From RGIG8748 sp045544515 (GTDB lineage Bacteria; Bacillota; Clostridia; UMGS1810), in the NCBI GenBank assembly GCA_045544515.1, contig JAZPZD010000004.1, positions 75,510 through 139,509 on the forward strand: DNA of 64,000 nucleotides. The letters run 5' to 3'. Shown piece after piece: positions 34,701 through 43,819 of this stretch (its first letter is position 1; each line of letters opens with the position of its first letter). The notes beneath the pieces were generated by a model that was given only the letters and a program-made list of their open reading frames with translations, did not search any database and was not told the DNA's origin. A program made the position numbers and the translations under genes.

Positions 34701-35915
34701 TTATTTATCTTGGTGTTTTTTCATCATCATTGCACGGACCTTGAGCGGCAGACCAAACAGGTTGATAAAGCCTGTTGCATCTTTCTGGTCGTATACTTCG
34801 TCCTCTGCAAATGTAGCAATGTCCTCGTCGTAGAGAGAGTAGGGGGATTTAGCACCTGCAGGTGTGCAGTTACCCTTGTAGAGCTTAAGTCTTACAGTAC
34901 CTGTAACTGTTTCCTGTGTGGAGTCAACAAAAGCAGAAAGAGCCTCTCTTAAAGGTGTGTACCAAAGACCGTCATATACCAATTCTGCAAATTTATTTGC
35001 AACTTCCATCTTGTAGTGGAGTGTCTGCTTGTCAAGGCAGATGTATTCGAGCTCTTTGTGTGCTGCATAAAGGATAGTTCCGCCGGGAGTTTCGTATACG
35101 CCGCGGCTCTTCATACCTACAAGACGGTTTTCTACGATATCATCAATACCTATACCGTTTGCACCGCCAAGCTCATTTAACTTCTTAAGAAGTGCCACAG
35201 GTTCCATAGCAACGCCGTCTAATTTAACGGGAACACCTTTTTCGAATTCGAGTTCAATATATGTAGCCTTGTCGGGAGCTTTTTCGGGGGATACAGAGAG
35301 CTGAAGTATTTTGTCTAAATCAGGCTCATTCCAGGGATCTTCAAGATCCTGACCCTCGTGGGAGAGGTGCCATATGTTTCTGTCCATAGAATAGTTGTTT
35401 TCTTTGGTAACAGGAACGGGGATATTTCTTGCCTCTGCATATTCTATTTCTTCATCTCTGGATTTGATATCCCACATTCTCCAGGGAGCGATTATCTTCA
35501 TTTCGGGTGCAAGTGCCTTGATTGTAAGTTCAAAACGAACCTGGTCGTTACCCTTACCGGTACAACCGTGGCAGATAGCTGTAGCACCCTCTGCTTTTGC
35601 GATTTCTACAATTCTTTTTGCAATGCAGGGTCTTGCGTGGGAAGTACCCAAGAGATATTTACCCTCGTATACAGCACCGGCCTTTAGTGTTGGCCAGATA
35701 AATTCTTCAACATATTCTTTTTCAAGATTTTCTATGTAGCATTTGCTTGCACCGGTCTTTATAGCTTTTTCTTCAAGACCGTCAGTTTCTTTTCCCTGGC
35801 CTACATCACCGCAAACTGCGATTACTTCGTAGTCAAAGTTTTCCTTGAGCCACGGAATAATGATGGATGTATCAAGACCGCCGCTGTATGCTAAAACAAC
35901 TTTTTCTTTTGACAT
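34701..35915 (-). CDS. argG: Argininosuccinate synthase
   Basis: A 404-residue N-type ATP pyrophosphatase that joins citrulline and aspartate. It has the ATP-binding AYSGGLDTSII at residues 9-19, GCTGKGNDQVRFE and the GRNDPWH-like region WHLSHEGQDLEDPWNEP. The ATG is preceded by GGAGGT on the minus strand. It is transcribed divergently from ruvC. Confidence 0.97.
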   Translation of the reverse strand: MSKEKVVLAYSGGLDTSIIIPWLKENFDYEVIAVCGDVGQGKETDGLEEKAIKTGASKCYIENLEKEYVEEFIWPTLKAGAVYEGKYLLGTSHARPCIAKRIVEIAKAEGATAICHGCTGKGNDQVRFELTIKALAPEMKIIAPWRMWDIKSRDEEIEYAEARNIPVPVTKENNYSMDRNIWHLSHEGQDLEDPWNEPDLDKILQLSVSPEKAPDKATYIELEFEKGVPVKLDGVAMEPVALLKKLNELGGANGIGIDDIVENRLVGMKSRGVYETPGGTILYAAHKELEYICLDKQTLHYKMEVANKFAELVYDGLWYTPLREALSAFVDSTQETVTGTVRLKLYKGNCTPAGAKSPYSLYDEDIATFAEDEVYDQKDATGFINLFGLPLKVRAMMMKKHQDK

Positions 35916-35954
35916 ATTGATTTACCTCCAAAAATAGTTTATAATATAAAGTAT

Positions 35955-35989
35955 GTTATAATTATAACTCATATTTTTATTAATATCAA
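35955..35989 (-). promoter_or_regulatory. argG promoter with overlapping palindrome
   Basis: On the minus strand TTGATA (35984-35989) and TATAAT (35961-35966) are 17 bases apart. The -10 lies inside the perfect palindrome GTTATAATTATAAC (35955-35968), a possible operator. Confidence 0.7.
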
Positions 35990-35999
35990 CTGTTATTTT

Positions 36000-36053
36000 T
36001 GCATAAATATGCAAAAAATATTCAAAATTGATGTATAATATGCATAAAAATGC
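36000..36053. promoter_or_regulatory. ARG-box-like sites and ruvC -10
   Basis: TGCAT-AAAT-ATGCA (36000-36013) and the close copy TGCATAAAAATGC (36041-36053) flank a TATAAT at 36034-36039 that can serve ruvC. They resemble the TGAAT-N4-ATTCA pattern of ArgR sites and lie 11 bases upstream of the argG -35. Binding by ArgR is an inference. Confidence 0.4.
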
Positions 36054-36073
36054 TTGAAAGGTAAGTTTTTACA

Positions 36074-36568
36074 ATGATAATTTTAGGTATAGACCCCGGA
36101 TATGCAATCGTTGGTGTGGGTGTTATTGAGTATAGCGGAAACAAGTTTCGTACAATAGACTACTATGCAATCACCACCGAGGCACATACACCGTTTGACC
36201 AAAGGCTAAAGACAATATATGATGAGGTCAATGCTGTAATAGAAAAGTACAAGCCCGACTATATGGCAATAGAGGAGCTGTTTTTCAACGACAATGCCAA
36301 AACAGCCATTGCAGTAGGACAGGCAAGGGGAGTAATCGTACTTTCCGCAGTAAATCACAATGTAGAGGTTTTTGAATATACACCTCTTCAGGTAAAGCAG
36401 GCGGTTGTAGGCTACGGCAGAGCAGACAAATCACAGGTTCAGCATATGACAAAGGCTCTTTTGTCGCTTTCGCAAATTCCAAAGCCCGACGATGTTGCCG
36501 ACGCTCTTGCAATAGCAGTGTGCCACGCACATTCGTATAACGGTGCACTTAAAAACTATCTCGTTTAG
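36074..36568 (+). CDS. ruvC: Crossover junction endodeoxyribonuclease RuvC
   Basis: A 164-residue Holliday junction resolvase of the RNase H fold. The acidic tetrad is visible: GIDPGYA (D7), AIEELFF, and the DVADALAIAVCH pair near residue 140. It starts the ruvCAB operon, 12 bases before ruvA. Confidence 0.96.
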   Translation: MIILGIDPGYAIVGVGVIEYSGNKFRTIDYYAITTEAHTPFDQRLKTIYDEVNAVIEKYKPDYMAIEELFFNDNAKTAIAVGQARGVIVLSAVNHNVEVFEYTPLQVKQAVVGYGRADKSQVQHMTKALLSLSQIPKPDDVADALAIAVCHAHSYNGALKNYLV

Positions 36569-36579
36569 GAGGAAGTACG

Positions 36580-37182
36580 ATGATAAATCATATAAGAGGT
36601 ATGTATGTAGACCAGGGACCAAATTACGCAGTAATAGAGTGCGGGGGAGTGGGTTTTAGAATATATACAAGCTATACATCACTTACCGATGGCAAATGCA
36701 CGGTTGGGAACGAAGTGACCTTTTATACATATCTTTATATCAAAGAAGGCATTATGGATTTGTATGGTTTTTCGCAAAAGGAAGAGCTTGAGCTTTTTGA
36801 ACTTCTTATTTCCGTAAATGGTGTGGGAGCAAAAGGTGCTCTTGCAATACTGTCTTCTATGAACCCTTCAAAGCTCTCGCTTGCCATAGTATCCGGCGAT
36901 GCCAACTCTATAAAGAAAGCTCAGGGCATCGGTGCCAAAACTGCCCAGAGGATTATATTGGAACTTAAAGATAAGATTAAAAACGAGAGTTTTGTACCAA
37001 ATGCGGCAGATGCTTTTTCGGAGGTTGTTCCTGCAGCATCTACCGAGCGTGATGAGGCAGTAAACGCACTTGTATCTTTGGGTTATAGCGGACTTGAAGC
37101 AAAAAATGCAGTTTCCAAGGTTTCTGCTGATATTACCGATGTATCCGAAATAATTAAATTTGCGTTGAAGAATTTGATGTAA
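36580..37182 (+). CDS. ruvA: Holliday junction branch migration protein RuvA
   Basis: A 200-residue RuvA with the OB domain at the N-terminus (MINHIRGMYV), tandem HhH motifs (LISVNGVGAKGAL and AQGIGAKTAQRI) that grip the junction, and the C-terminal domain III (VNALVSLGYSGLEA) that binds RuvB. GAGGAAG precedes the ATG. Confidence 0.96.
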   Translation: MINHIRGMYVDQGPNYAVIECGGVGFRIYTSYTSLTDGKCTVGNEVTFYTYLYIKEGIMDLYGFSQKEELELFELLISVNGVGAKGALAILSSMNPSKLSLAIVSGDANSIKKAQGIGAKTAQRIILELKDKIKNESFVPNAADAFSEVVPAASTERDEAVNALVSLGYSGLEAKNAVSKVSADITDVSEIIKFALKNLM

Positions 37183-37197
37183 GGAGATATAGTTCCT

Positions 37198-38205
37198 ATG
37201 AATACAGAAGACAGAATTGTAAACGGCGGTATTCTGGAGGAGGATGCTATTGCAGAACCCACCTTGAGACCGAGAAATTTAGCTGAATATGTAGGACAGA
37301 GCAAGGTAAAGGAAAACCTTGCAATATATATAGAAGCTGCAAAAAGCCGTGCCGATGCCCTCGACCATGTGCTTTTGTACGGACCACCCGGACTTGGTAA
37401 GACAACGCTTGCCAATATCATTGCAAATGAGCTTGGAGTGAATATCCGTATAACATCGGGTCCCGCCATAGAAAAGCCGGGCGATTTGGCAGCTATCCTC
37501 ACCAATTTATCCGAGCACGATGTACTCTTTATAGATGAGATACACAGATTAAGCCATAGTGTAGAAGAGGTTCTGTATCCTGCTATGGAGGATTTTGCAT
37601 TGGATATTATTATCGGCAAAGGCCCCTCTGCCCGTTCTATACGATTGGATTTGCCGTCTTTTACACTCATTGGTGCTACGACCAAAGCCGGCTCCATGAC
37701 TGGACCGTTAAGAGACAGATTTGGCGTTATATCAAGACTTGAACTGTATACACCCGATGAGCTTTGCAAGATAGTGGAAAGAAGTGCAAGTATTTTGGGT
37801 GTGGATATAGACAAGGATGGAGCTATGGAAATTGCGTCGCGTTCACGCGGAACACCGCGAATTGCCAATAGACTTATTAAGAGGGTAAGAGATTTTGCAG
37901 TTATTTTGGGTGATGGCAAAATTGACGGCAAGATGGCATCTGATGCACTTGCCAGACTGGAAATTGACAAAATCGGTCTTGACAATGTAGACAAAAATAT
38001 GATATTTACTATGATCAAGTCCTTTGGCGGCGGACCTGTTGGCTTGGACACCCTTGCCGCTACAACAGGAGAGGATGCCAATACCATAGAAGATGTATAC
38101 GAACCGTATCTTCTACAGCTCGGGTTTATAAACCGTACACCAAGAGGCAGAGTGGTTACAAAGCTTGCCTACGACCACTACAATATACCTTTTGAAAACA
38201 AGTGA
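37198..38205 (+). CDS. ruvB: Holliday junction branch migration ATPase RuvB
   Basis: A 335-residue AAA+ motor with the N-terminal LRPRNLAEYVGQ, Walker A GPPGLGKTTLA, Walker B FIDEIHRL, sensor TLIGATTKAG, arginine finger region GPLRDRFG and the C-terminal winged helix (PRGRVVTKLAYDH). It is the last gene of ruvCAB, followed by a strong terminator. Confidence 0.97.
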   Translation: MNTEDRIVNGGILEEDAIAEPTLRPRNLAEYVGQSKVKENLAIYIEAAKSRADALDHVLLYGPPGLGKTTLANIIANELGVNIRITSGPAIEKPGDLAAILTNLSEHDVLFIDEIHRLSHSVEEVLYPAMEDFALDIIIGKGPSARSIRLDLPSFTLIGATTKAGSMTGPLRDRFGVISRLELYTPDELCKIVERSASILGVDIDKDGAMEIASRSRGTPRIANRLIKRVRDFAVILGDGKIDGKMASDALARLEIDKIGLDNVDKNMIFTMIKSFGGGPVGLDTLAATTGEDANTIEDVYEPYLLQLGFINRTPRGRVVTKLAYDHYNIPFENK

Positions 38206-38258
38206 TTTTTATTACAATTTGCTGACAGTTTAATAAAAAAGTCGAATTTTATCAAAGT

Positions 38259-38297
38259 ATATAGTATAATCTTTTTAAGATTGTACTATATTTTTTT
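38259..38297 (+). terminator. ruvCAB terminator overlapping a promoter -10
   Basis: A 15-bp stem (38259-38273 with 38277-38291, one G-T pair) with a 3-base loop runs into seven T residues. Its left arm contains TATAAT at 38265-38270, which with TCGAAT at 38242-38247 (17-base spacer) could be the promoter of the amidase gene. Confidence 0.8.
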
Positions 38298-38311
38298 GAG
38301 GAATGATACAT

Positions 38312-39781
38312 ATGCAAAAATTAAAATATATGTTTTTTACACTTGTGTTAGTTCTTTTTGCCTGCTGTATGAATGTTTGTGCGGACAGCGACATCAAACT
38401 CTTTGTCAACGGAAAAGAGCTCTTTACAGATGTTGCCCCCGTTGCCGTAGAGGGCAGAACCATGGTACCTGTACGCAGTATCTTCGAAAAGCTTGGTGCT
38501 GATGTTACCTGGATAAATTCTTCGAAGCAGATTATTATAAAATCCTCTTCCAAGAGGATTGTTCTTGCACTTGGCAAGACCCGGGCATATGTGGACAACA
38601 AGGGAGAGGATATGGACACACCGCCAATGGTAATAGATGGCAGAACACTAATACCTGTAAGGTTTGTTTCCGAAAAACTTGGCTATGATGTTGAGTGGAA
38701 AGCGGAAAAAAGAGAGGTACATATAAATACCAAAAAGATAACCCCGGTAATACAAAGCATTACTTCCAAGAAATCATCAGACAGCTACATCGTTTCTATA
38801 AAACTCAAAAATTTTGAAAAGCCGGAGATTTCGTATGCATCAAATCCAAGCAGATTTATTGCAGATTTCTATGATGCTGCTATAAACGGCGGAGATTTCA
38901 AAAAGAAATTGGATAATGAGATAATCACAGAAATAAGAACTGCCCAGCACGAGGATTATTCCAGAGTTGTCATAGAATCACCCGACGAGGTTGAGTATAA
39001 AATATCTTATACGAGCGATACTGTAAAGGTTACCTTAAAGCTCAAAAATCCACCCAAGGATAATGACAAAGTGTCAAATAACAAAAACAACAAAGACAAT
39101 GACGAAAAAGAAGACAAAGAGGATGAAAAAGAAAATGAAGATAGCGATGAAGATGAGGAAGAAAAGCCGCTGATTTATGTAGATAATCCCATTGTTGTAA
39201 TTGATGCCGGTCATGGTGGATGGGACAGCGGTGCCATAGGTTATGACGAAGATGGAAACGAGGTTGTCTACGAGAGCGAGGCAAATCTTACAATTTCCGA
39301 ATATGTATATGACTATCTGCGAAGAAACAAAGTAACCGTATATATGACACGCCAGAGAGATAAGGCACTTGGCGATACCGAAATGGAAGACCTGCTCGAA
39401 AGAAGCTCTTTTGCAAACGGCAAAGAGGCTACGCTGTTTGTAAGTATACACAACAATTCCTTTACCGACGAAGAGGCTACAGGAACAGAGGTGCTCTATG
39501 CCGATACAAAAAACAAGTTAAACTACGGCATAACGAGCAAAGACCTTGCAAAAAATATTTTAAAACCGCTTGTATCTGCTACCGGTCTCAAGGACAGGGG
39601 CGTAAAGGACAGTCCAAAAATGGTTGTTCTTAACCGTACAGATATGCCATCTGTAATTGTAGAATGTGCTTTTGTTTCCAATCCGGAGGACAGGGAACTT
39701 CTTACAGACGAAAGAGATATGCGGGATATGGGCTATGCTATAGGAAAGGGTATAATAGATACTATAAATGAGCTTCCGTAA
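38312..39781 (+). CDS. N-acetylmuramoyl-L-alanine amidase with SLAP-like stress domains
   Basis: An exported 489-residue peptidoglycan hydrolase. A signal peptide (residues 1-24) precedes two copper-amine-oxidase-N-type repeats (VEGRTMVPVRSIFEKLG and IDGRTLIPVRFVSEKLG), an AMIN-like domain (about 135-235) that targets the wall, a highly charged Asp/Glu/Lys/Asn linker (about 254-286), and an Amidase_3 domain (290-489). The zinc ligands are in IDAGHGG, YESEAN and VSIHNN and the catalytic Glu in VIVECAF. It cuts the bond between MurNAc and L-Ala. The ATG at 38312 is favoured by GAGGAA at the right distance; one at 38303 is too close to it. Confidence 0.93.
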   Translation: MQKLKYMFFTLVLVLFACCMNVCADSDIKLFVNGKELFTDVAPVAVEGRTMVPVRSIFEKLGADVTWINSSKQIIIKSSSKRIVLALGKTRAYVDNKGEDMDTPPMVIDGRTLIPVRFVSEKLGYDVEWKAEKREVHINTKKITPVIQSITSKKSSDSYIVSIKLKNFEKPEISYASNPSRFIADFYDAAINGGDFKKKLDNEIITEIRTAQHEDYSRVVIESPDEVEYKISYTSDTVKVTLKLKNPPKDNDKVSNNKNNKDNDEKEDKEDEKENEDSDEDEEEKPLIYVDNPIVVIDAGHGGWDSGAIGYDEDGNEVVYESEANLTISEYVYDYLRRNKVTVYMTRQRDKALGDTEMEDLLERSSFANGKEATLFVSIHNNSFTDEEATGTEVLYADTKNKLNYGITSKDLAKNILKPLVSATGLKDRGVKDSPKMVVLNRTDMPSVIVECAFVSNPEDRELLTDERDMRDMGYAIGKGIIDTINELP

Positions 39782-39795
39782 TTTTAAATAAAAAC

Positions 39796-39824
39796 TTGTA
39801 AAAATCTATAATATATGATATACT
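39796..39824 (+). promoter_or_regulatory. Promoter for ireB-murJ
   Basis: TTGTAA (39796-39801), 17 bases, TATACT (39819-39824), with an extended -10 TGA just upstream. Confidence 0.65.
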
Positions 39825-39860
39825 AAAACATAAACCAAATTTATTGAAAGGATGGTAATA

Positions 39861-40115
39861 ATGGATCGTATAGAAGAAACACTAAAAGTCAAGGTTGCTT
39901 CGGATAGTGCTACAAAGGTTCACGATACCTTAAAGGCTGTATATGAGGCTCTTGAAATCAAAGGATATAATCCGGTTAACCAGATTGTTGCCTACATTAT
40001 GTCGGGCGATCCTACCTATATCACCGGCTACAATAACGCCCGTAATCTTATGAGCAAATTGGAACCCGACGAAATCCTTGAAATTCTTGTAAAGGAATAT
40101 TTAAAAACTCTTTGA
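39861..40115 (+). CDS. IreB family regulatory phosphoprotein
   Basis: An 84-residue UPF0297 protein: VHDTLKAVYEALEIKGYNPVNQIVAYIMSGDP is the family core (given here only as a span at about residues 20-52). In Enterococcus, IreB is phosphorylated by the PASTA kinase IreK and tunes cephalosporin resistance. It usually precedes ruvX; here murJ follows with a 2-base gap, placing a kinase target next to the lipid II flippase. The ATG at 39861 is 8 bases after AAAGGA. Confidence 0.92.
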   Translation: MDRIEETLKVKVASDSATKVHDTLKAVYEALEIKGYNPVNQIVAYIMSGDPTYITGYNNARNLMSKLEPDEILEILVKEYLKTL

Positions 40116-40117
40116 TT

Positions 40118-41665
40118 ATGAAGATGACAAAACGAAATACCGTATTTACGGCTGCCTTTATGGTGGCGGCAACGCTTTGCGCCAAAATATGCGGTATGTT
40201 GCGAGACATTTTAATAGCTGCCATGTATGGTACAGATACCGCGGAGGCAATAGCATTTTCAAGTGCAACAAGAATTCCTGTGTTGTTTTTTGATATTGCT
40301 CTTGGCTCGGCGGTTACAAGTGCGTTTATACCTATATTTAACGATTGTCTTTCCTCAAAAGGCAAAAAGCAGGCTATGGAATTTTCTAATATGTTTATCA
40401 ATCTTGTGTTGCTTATAACCGCTGCTTTGAGCTTATTGGGGATTGTTTTTTCGGACGAGCTTGTATTTTTGATTGCAGGCGGATATTCCGAGAGTATTCG
40501 CTCTCTTATATCGTCGCTTGTTATTATACTTTTTCCTATGATAATATTCACCGGCGTTTCGTTTTGTATTGTGGGTATTTTGCAATCATTCGGGGAATTT
40601 ATCATTCCGTCGATAATCAGTCTGGTTTCCAATTTGTTTTTGATAGTATACCTTATCATATTTGGTGACCGTTACGGAGTAAGGGGAGTTGCACTTGCTA
40701 TGCTTATATCCTGGAGCTTGCAGCTTGTTGTGCAGATTCCCGCACTTTGCAAGACGGGTTTCAGATACAGACCGGCACTGTCTTTTAAAGACGAAAATAT
40801 AAGAAAAGTTTGTATGCTTGCTCTTCCTATAATACTCAGCTCCTGGGTTCAGCCAATAAACAACCTTATAAACATCCGTCTTGCTTCAACACTTTCGGAG
40901 CAGGGCTCGGTTGCGGCACTTGACTATGCCAACAGGCTTTATATAATACTCGTAGGTGTCTTTACCTATGCGGTTACCAATCTGATATTTCCGTCGCTTT
41001 CAAGAGCACAGTCCGAGGGAAACAGACAAGAGTTTTCGCATATTGTTTCTATGGGGATAAGATATGTTCTCATAGTCATCATTCCGATAATGATGGGATT
41101 TGTTATTTTGAGCACCCCGATTGTAAGACTTGTATATGAAAGAGGTCAGTTTGATACACATTCCACATATCTCACATCGTCGGCACTTTTTTACTATTCA
41201 ATGGGTATGGCAGGCTATGCAATTTCGGAGGTATCAAACAGAGCCTTTTATGCAATGCACGACGGCAAAACGCCTATGGTTGTTTCTGCAATCGGTATAG
41301 GCATTAATATCATAATGTCTATTGTGCTTGTGAGCGTTTTCTCTTTTGATTTGCGTTCTCTTGCATTTTCGGCGGCTCTCTCTGCAAATATCATAGGAAT
41401 AACTTTGCTCATTGTTGCAGAAAAACGCTCAAATGGTATAGTTAACAAAGGGTTTTTGTACTGTATATTAAAGATAATTTTGTCAGCGGTTATTATGACT
41501 GCTTTTGTAATTGGGGCGACAAAGCTTGTAAGCTTTAACTCCCATTTGTTAAATGTTGTAACATATGCTTTTGTAGGTGCCATAGTATACTTTGTGTGTT
41601 GCATAGCATTTAATATATCCGAGGTCAAAGACCTTGTATTCAAGATAAAAAGAAGATTTAAGTAA
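40118..41665 (+). CDS. murJ: Lipid II flippase MurJ
   Basis: A 515-residue MOP-superfamily transporter with about fourteen helices. It has the family N-terminus (AAFMVAATLCAKICGMLRD), the cationic-cavity arginine region and SNRAFYAMHDGKTP between central helices. It moves lipid II across the membrane for peptidoglycan synthesis. There is no good ribosome site, so translation is probably coupled to ireB, whose stop is 2 bases ahead; ATG 40124 is an alternative. Confidence 0.92.
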   Translation: MKMTKRNTVFTAAFMVAATLCAKICGMLRDILIAAMYGTDTAEAIAFSSATRIPVLFFDIALGSAVTSAFIPIFNDCLSSKGKKQAMEFSNMFINLVLLITAALSLLGIVFSDELVFLIAGGYSESIRSLISSLVIILFPMIIFTGVSFCIVGILQSFGEFIIPSIISLVSNLFLIVYLIIFGDRYGVRGVALAMLISWSLQLVVQIPALCKTGFRYRPALSFKDENIRKVCMLALPIILSSWVQPINNLINIRLASTLSEQGSVAALDYANRLYIILVGVFTYAVTNLIFPSLSRAQSEGNRQEFSHIVSMGIRYVLIVIIPIMMGFVILSTPIVRLVYERGQFDTHSTYLTSSALFYYSMGMAGYAISEVSNRAFYAMHDGKTPMVVSAIGIGINIIMSIVLVSVFSFDLRSLAFSAALSANIIGITLLIVAEKRSNGIVNKGFLYCILKIILSAVIMTAFVIGATKLVSFNSHLLNVVTYAFVGAIVYFVCCIAFNISEVKDLVFKIKRRFK

Positions 41666-41715
41666 TTAATACTTTTTTATAATAATATAATTTTATTTAA
41701 GAGAGGGATGGTCCT

Positions 41716-43809
41716 GTGTACAATGTTACCGAGATATTCGGAAGTTTGGTATTTAATGATGCAGTAATGAAAGAGAAACTTCCGGCGGACACATACGAAA
41801 AATTAAGAAACACTATAGACAACGGCGAACCTATGTCGCTTGATACTGCCAATATTGTGGCAAGTGCCATGAAGGACTGGGCGATAGAAAAGGGTGCCAC
41901 ACATTTTACACATTGGTTCCAACCGATGACAGAAATTACCGCCGAAAAGCACGACAGCTTTATTACCCCCGCACCTGATGGACAGATAATAATGGACTTT
42001 TCGGGCAAAGAGCTCATTAAAGGTGAGCCTGATGCTTCGAGCTTTCCTACCGGCGGACTTCGTGCTACATTTGAGGCAAGAGGTTATACAGCCTGGGACC
42101 CCTCGTCCTATGCTTTTATAAAGGATGGCTCGCTATGTATCCCTACGGCATTTTGTTCGTACGGCGGGGAAGCCCTTGACAAAAAAACACCTCTTCTTCG
42201 CTCGATGGAGGCAATAGATGCACAGGCAATCAGAATATTAAGACTATTTGGAAATACAACCACAAACAAGGTTATATCAACTGTGGGCGCGGAACAGGAA
42301 TATTTTCTTGTAGATAAGGATACCCACGATTTAAGAAAAGACCTCATATTTACAGGAAGAACACTCTTTGGTGCCAAACCGCCCAAGGGTCAGGAGCTTG
42401 ATGACCATTATTTCGGACAGATCAAACCCAGAGTGTCGGAGTTTATGAAGGAGCTTGACAAAGAACTGTGGATGAGAGGTGTGCTTGCAAAGACCAAACA
42501 CAACGAGGCTGCACCTGCTCAACACGAGCTTGCACCTGTATATACTACTGCAAATATTGCAATAGACCACAATCAGCTTACCATGGAGCTTATGAAGAAG
42601 ATTGCCGCAAAGCACAATCTTGTGTGCCTTCTCCACGAAAAACCGTTCGAAGGCGTAAACGGAAGCGGCAAACACAACAACTGGTCGCTTACCACAGACG
42701 ACGGCAAAAATCTCTTAAGTCCTGGAAAAACACCTTATGACAATGTTCAGTTCTTGCTGTTTATGTGTGCGGTAATTAAGGCGACAGACGAATATCAGGA
42801 TTTACTTCGCATATCAATAGCAAGTGCCGGAAACGACCACAGATTAGGCGGAAACGAAGCACCGCCTGCCATTGTTTCTATGTTTATCGGCGAGCAGTTT
42901 GAGGAAATTCTGGAAGCATACGAAAACGGCGATGCCTATTCCGAAAAGAAAAAGGAAAAGATGGAAGTGGGAGCACATGTAATCCCCACCTTTACCAAGG
43001 ATAAGGCGGACAGAAACCGCACATCGCCCTTTGCATTTACAGGTAACAAGTTTGAGTTCAGAATGCTCGGCTCATCTGCATCTGTTGCAGAGCCAAATGT
43101 TGTGCTAAACACAATCGTTGCAGAGGAGCTTATGCAGTTTGCGGATGAACTTGAAAACGCCAAGGATTTTGATAAGGCAGTACACGAAATTATAGGCAGA
43201 ACCTTTAAAAATCACAAGAGGATAATTTTCAACGGAAACAACTATTCGGATGCGTGGTTAGAAGAGGCAAAAAGGCGAGGTCTCTCTAATTACAAAACAA
43301 CACCCGAGGCTATATGCCACCTTGTTGACAAGAGAAATATCGATTTGTATACAAAGCACGGAATTTATACAGAAACTGAAATACATTCCCGCTGCGAAAT
43401 TCTTTTGGAAAACTATGCAAAGATTATCAATATCGAGGCAAGAACCCTTATTGATATGATACAAAAGGATATAATTCCCTCTGTATGTGCATATACCAAG
43501 GCTTTGGCTGATGCTGCAAATTCGAAGAAGGCTTTTTGTCCTACATTCAATGTAGATGTGGAGTTTAAGCTCGTAGAAGAGCTTTCTGATCTTACATATG
43601 AGTTAAATAAAAAGGCACAAGAACTTGCCAACGCACGAAACGAGGCAAAGCGTTTATCGGAAGATGTGAGACAATATGCAGCCGCTTACCGCGACAATGT
43701 TCTTTCCAATATGAATGATGCAAGAAAATTCATAGACCGCATGGAAAAGCTGACCGCATCGGATTATTGGCCGTATCCCACATACAGCGAGCTTTTGTTT
43801 AATGTGTAA
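41716..43809 (+). CDS. glnN: Glutamine synthetase type III
   Basis: A 697-residue GSIII that makes glutamine from glutamate, ammonia and ATP. The N-terminal GSIII domain carries FTHWFQPMTE and FPTGGLRATFEARGYTAWD; the catalytic domain has GAEQEYFLVD, NEAAPAQHELAPV (metal/glutamate), HEKPFEGVNGSGKHNNWS (ATP) and GGNEAPPAI. The C-terminal part is helical. The GTG start follows GAGAGGG. It is monocistronic, with a possible A/T-rich promoter in the gap after murJ. Type III is common in Bacteroidetes and Clostridia. Confidence 0.96.
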   Translation: MYNVTEIFGSLVFNDAVMKEKLPADTYEKLRNTIDNGEPMSLDTANIVASAMKDWAIEKGATHFTHWFQPMTEITAEKHDSFITPAPDGQIIMDFSGKELIKGEPDASSFPTGGLRATFEARGYTAWDPSSYAFIKDGSLCIPTAFCSYGGEALDKKTPLLRSMEAIDAQAIRILRLFGNTTTNKVISTVGAEQEYFLVDKDTHDLRKDLIFTGRTLFGAKPPKGQELDDHYFGQIKPRVSEFMKELDKELWMRGVLAKTKHNEAAPAQHELAPVYTTANIAIDHNQLTMELMKKIAAKHNLVCLLHEKPFEGVNGSGKHNNWSLTTDDGKNLLSPGKTPYDNVQFLLFMCAVIKATDEYQDLLRISIASAGNDHRLGGNEAPPAIVSMFIGEQFEEILEAYENGDAYSEKKKEKMEVGAHVIPTFTKDKADRNRTSPFAFTGNKFEFRMLGSSASVAEPNVVLNTIVAEELMQFADELENAKDFDKAVHEIIGRTFKNHKRIIFNGNNYSDAWLEEAKRRGLSNYKTTPEAICHLVDKRNIDLYTKHGIYTETEIHSRCEILLENYAKIINIEARTLIDMIQKDIIPSVCAYTKALADAANSKKAFCPTFNVDVEFKLVEELSDLTYELNKKAQELANARNEAKRLSEDVRQYAAAYRDNVLSNMNDARKFIDRMEKLTASDYWPYPTYSELLFNV

Positions 43810-43819
43810 GGAGATAGAT

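Noticed and set aside
35916..36073. T-box or other riboswitch in front of argG
   Set aside because: Only about 45 bases lie between the argG -10 and its start codon, too short for a T-box or a known aptamer; only palindromes were seen.
37083..38087. A 334-codon minus-strand open frame opposite ruvB
   Set aside because: It lies fully antisense to a well-conserved gene, has low-complexity Ser/Ile-rich content, no ribosome site and no recognisable motif.
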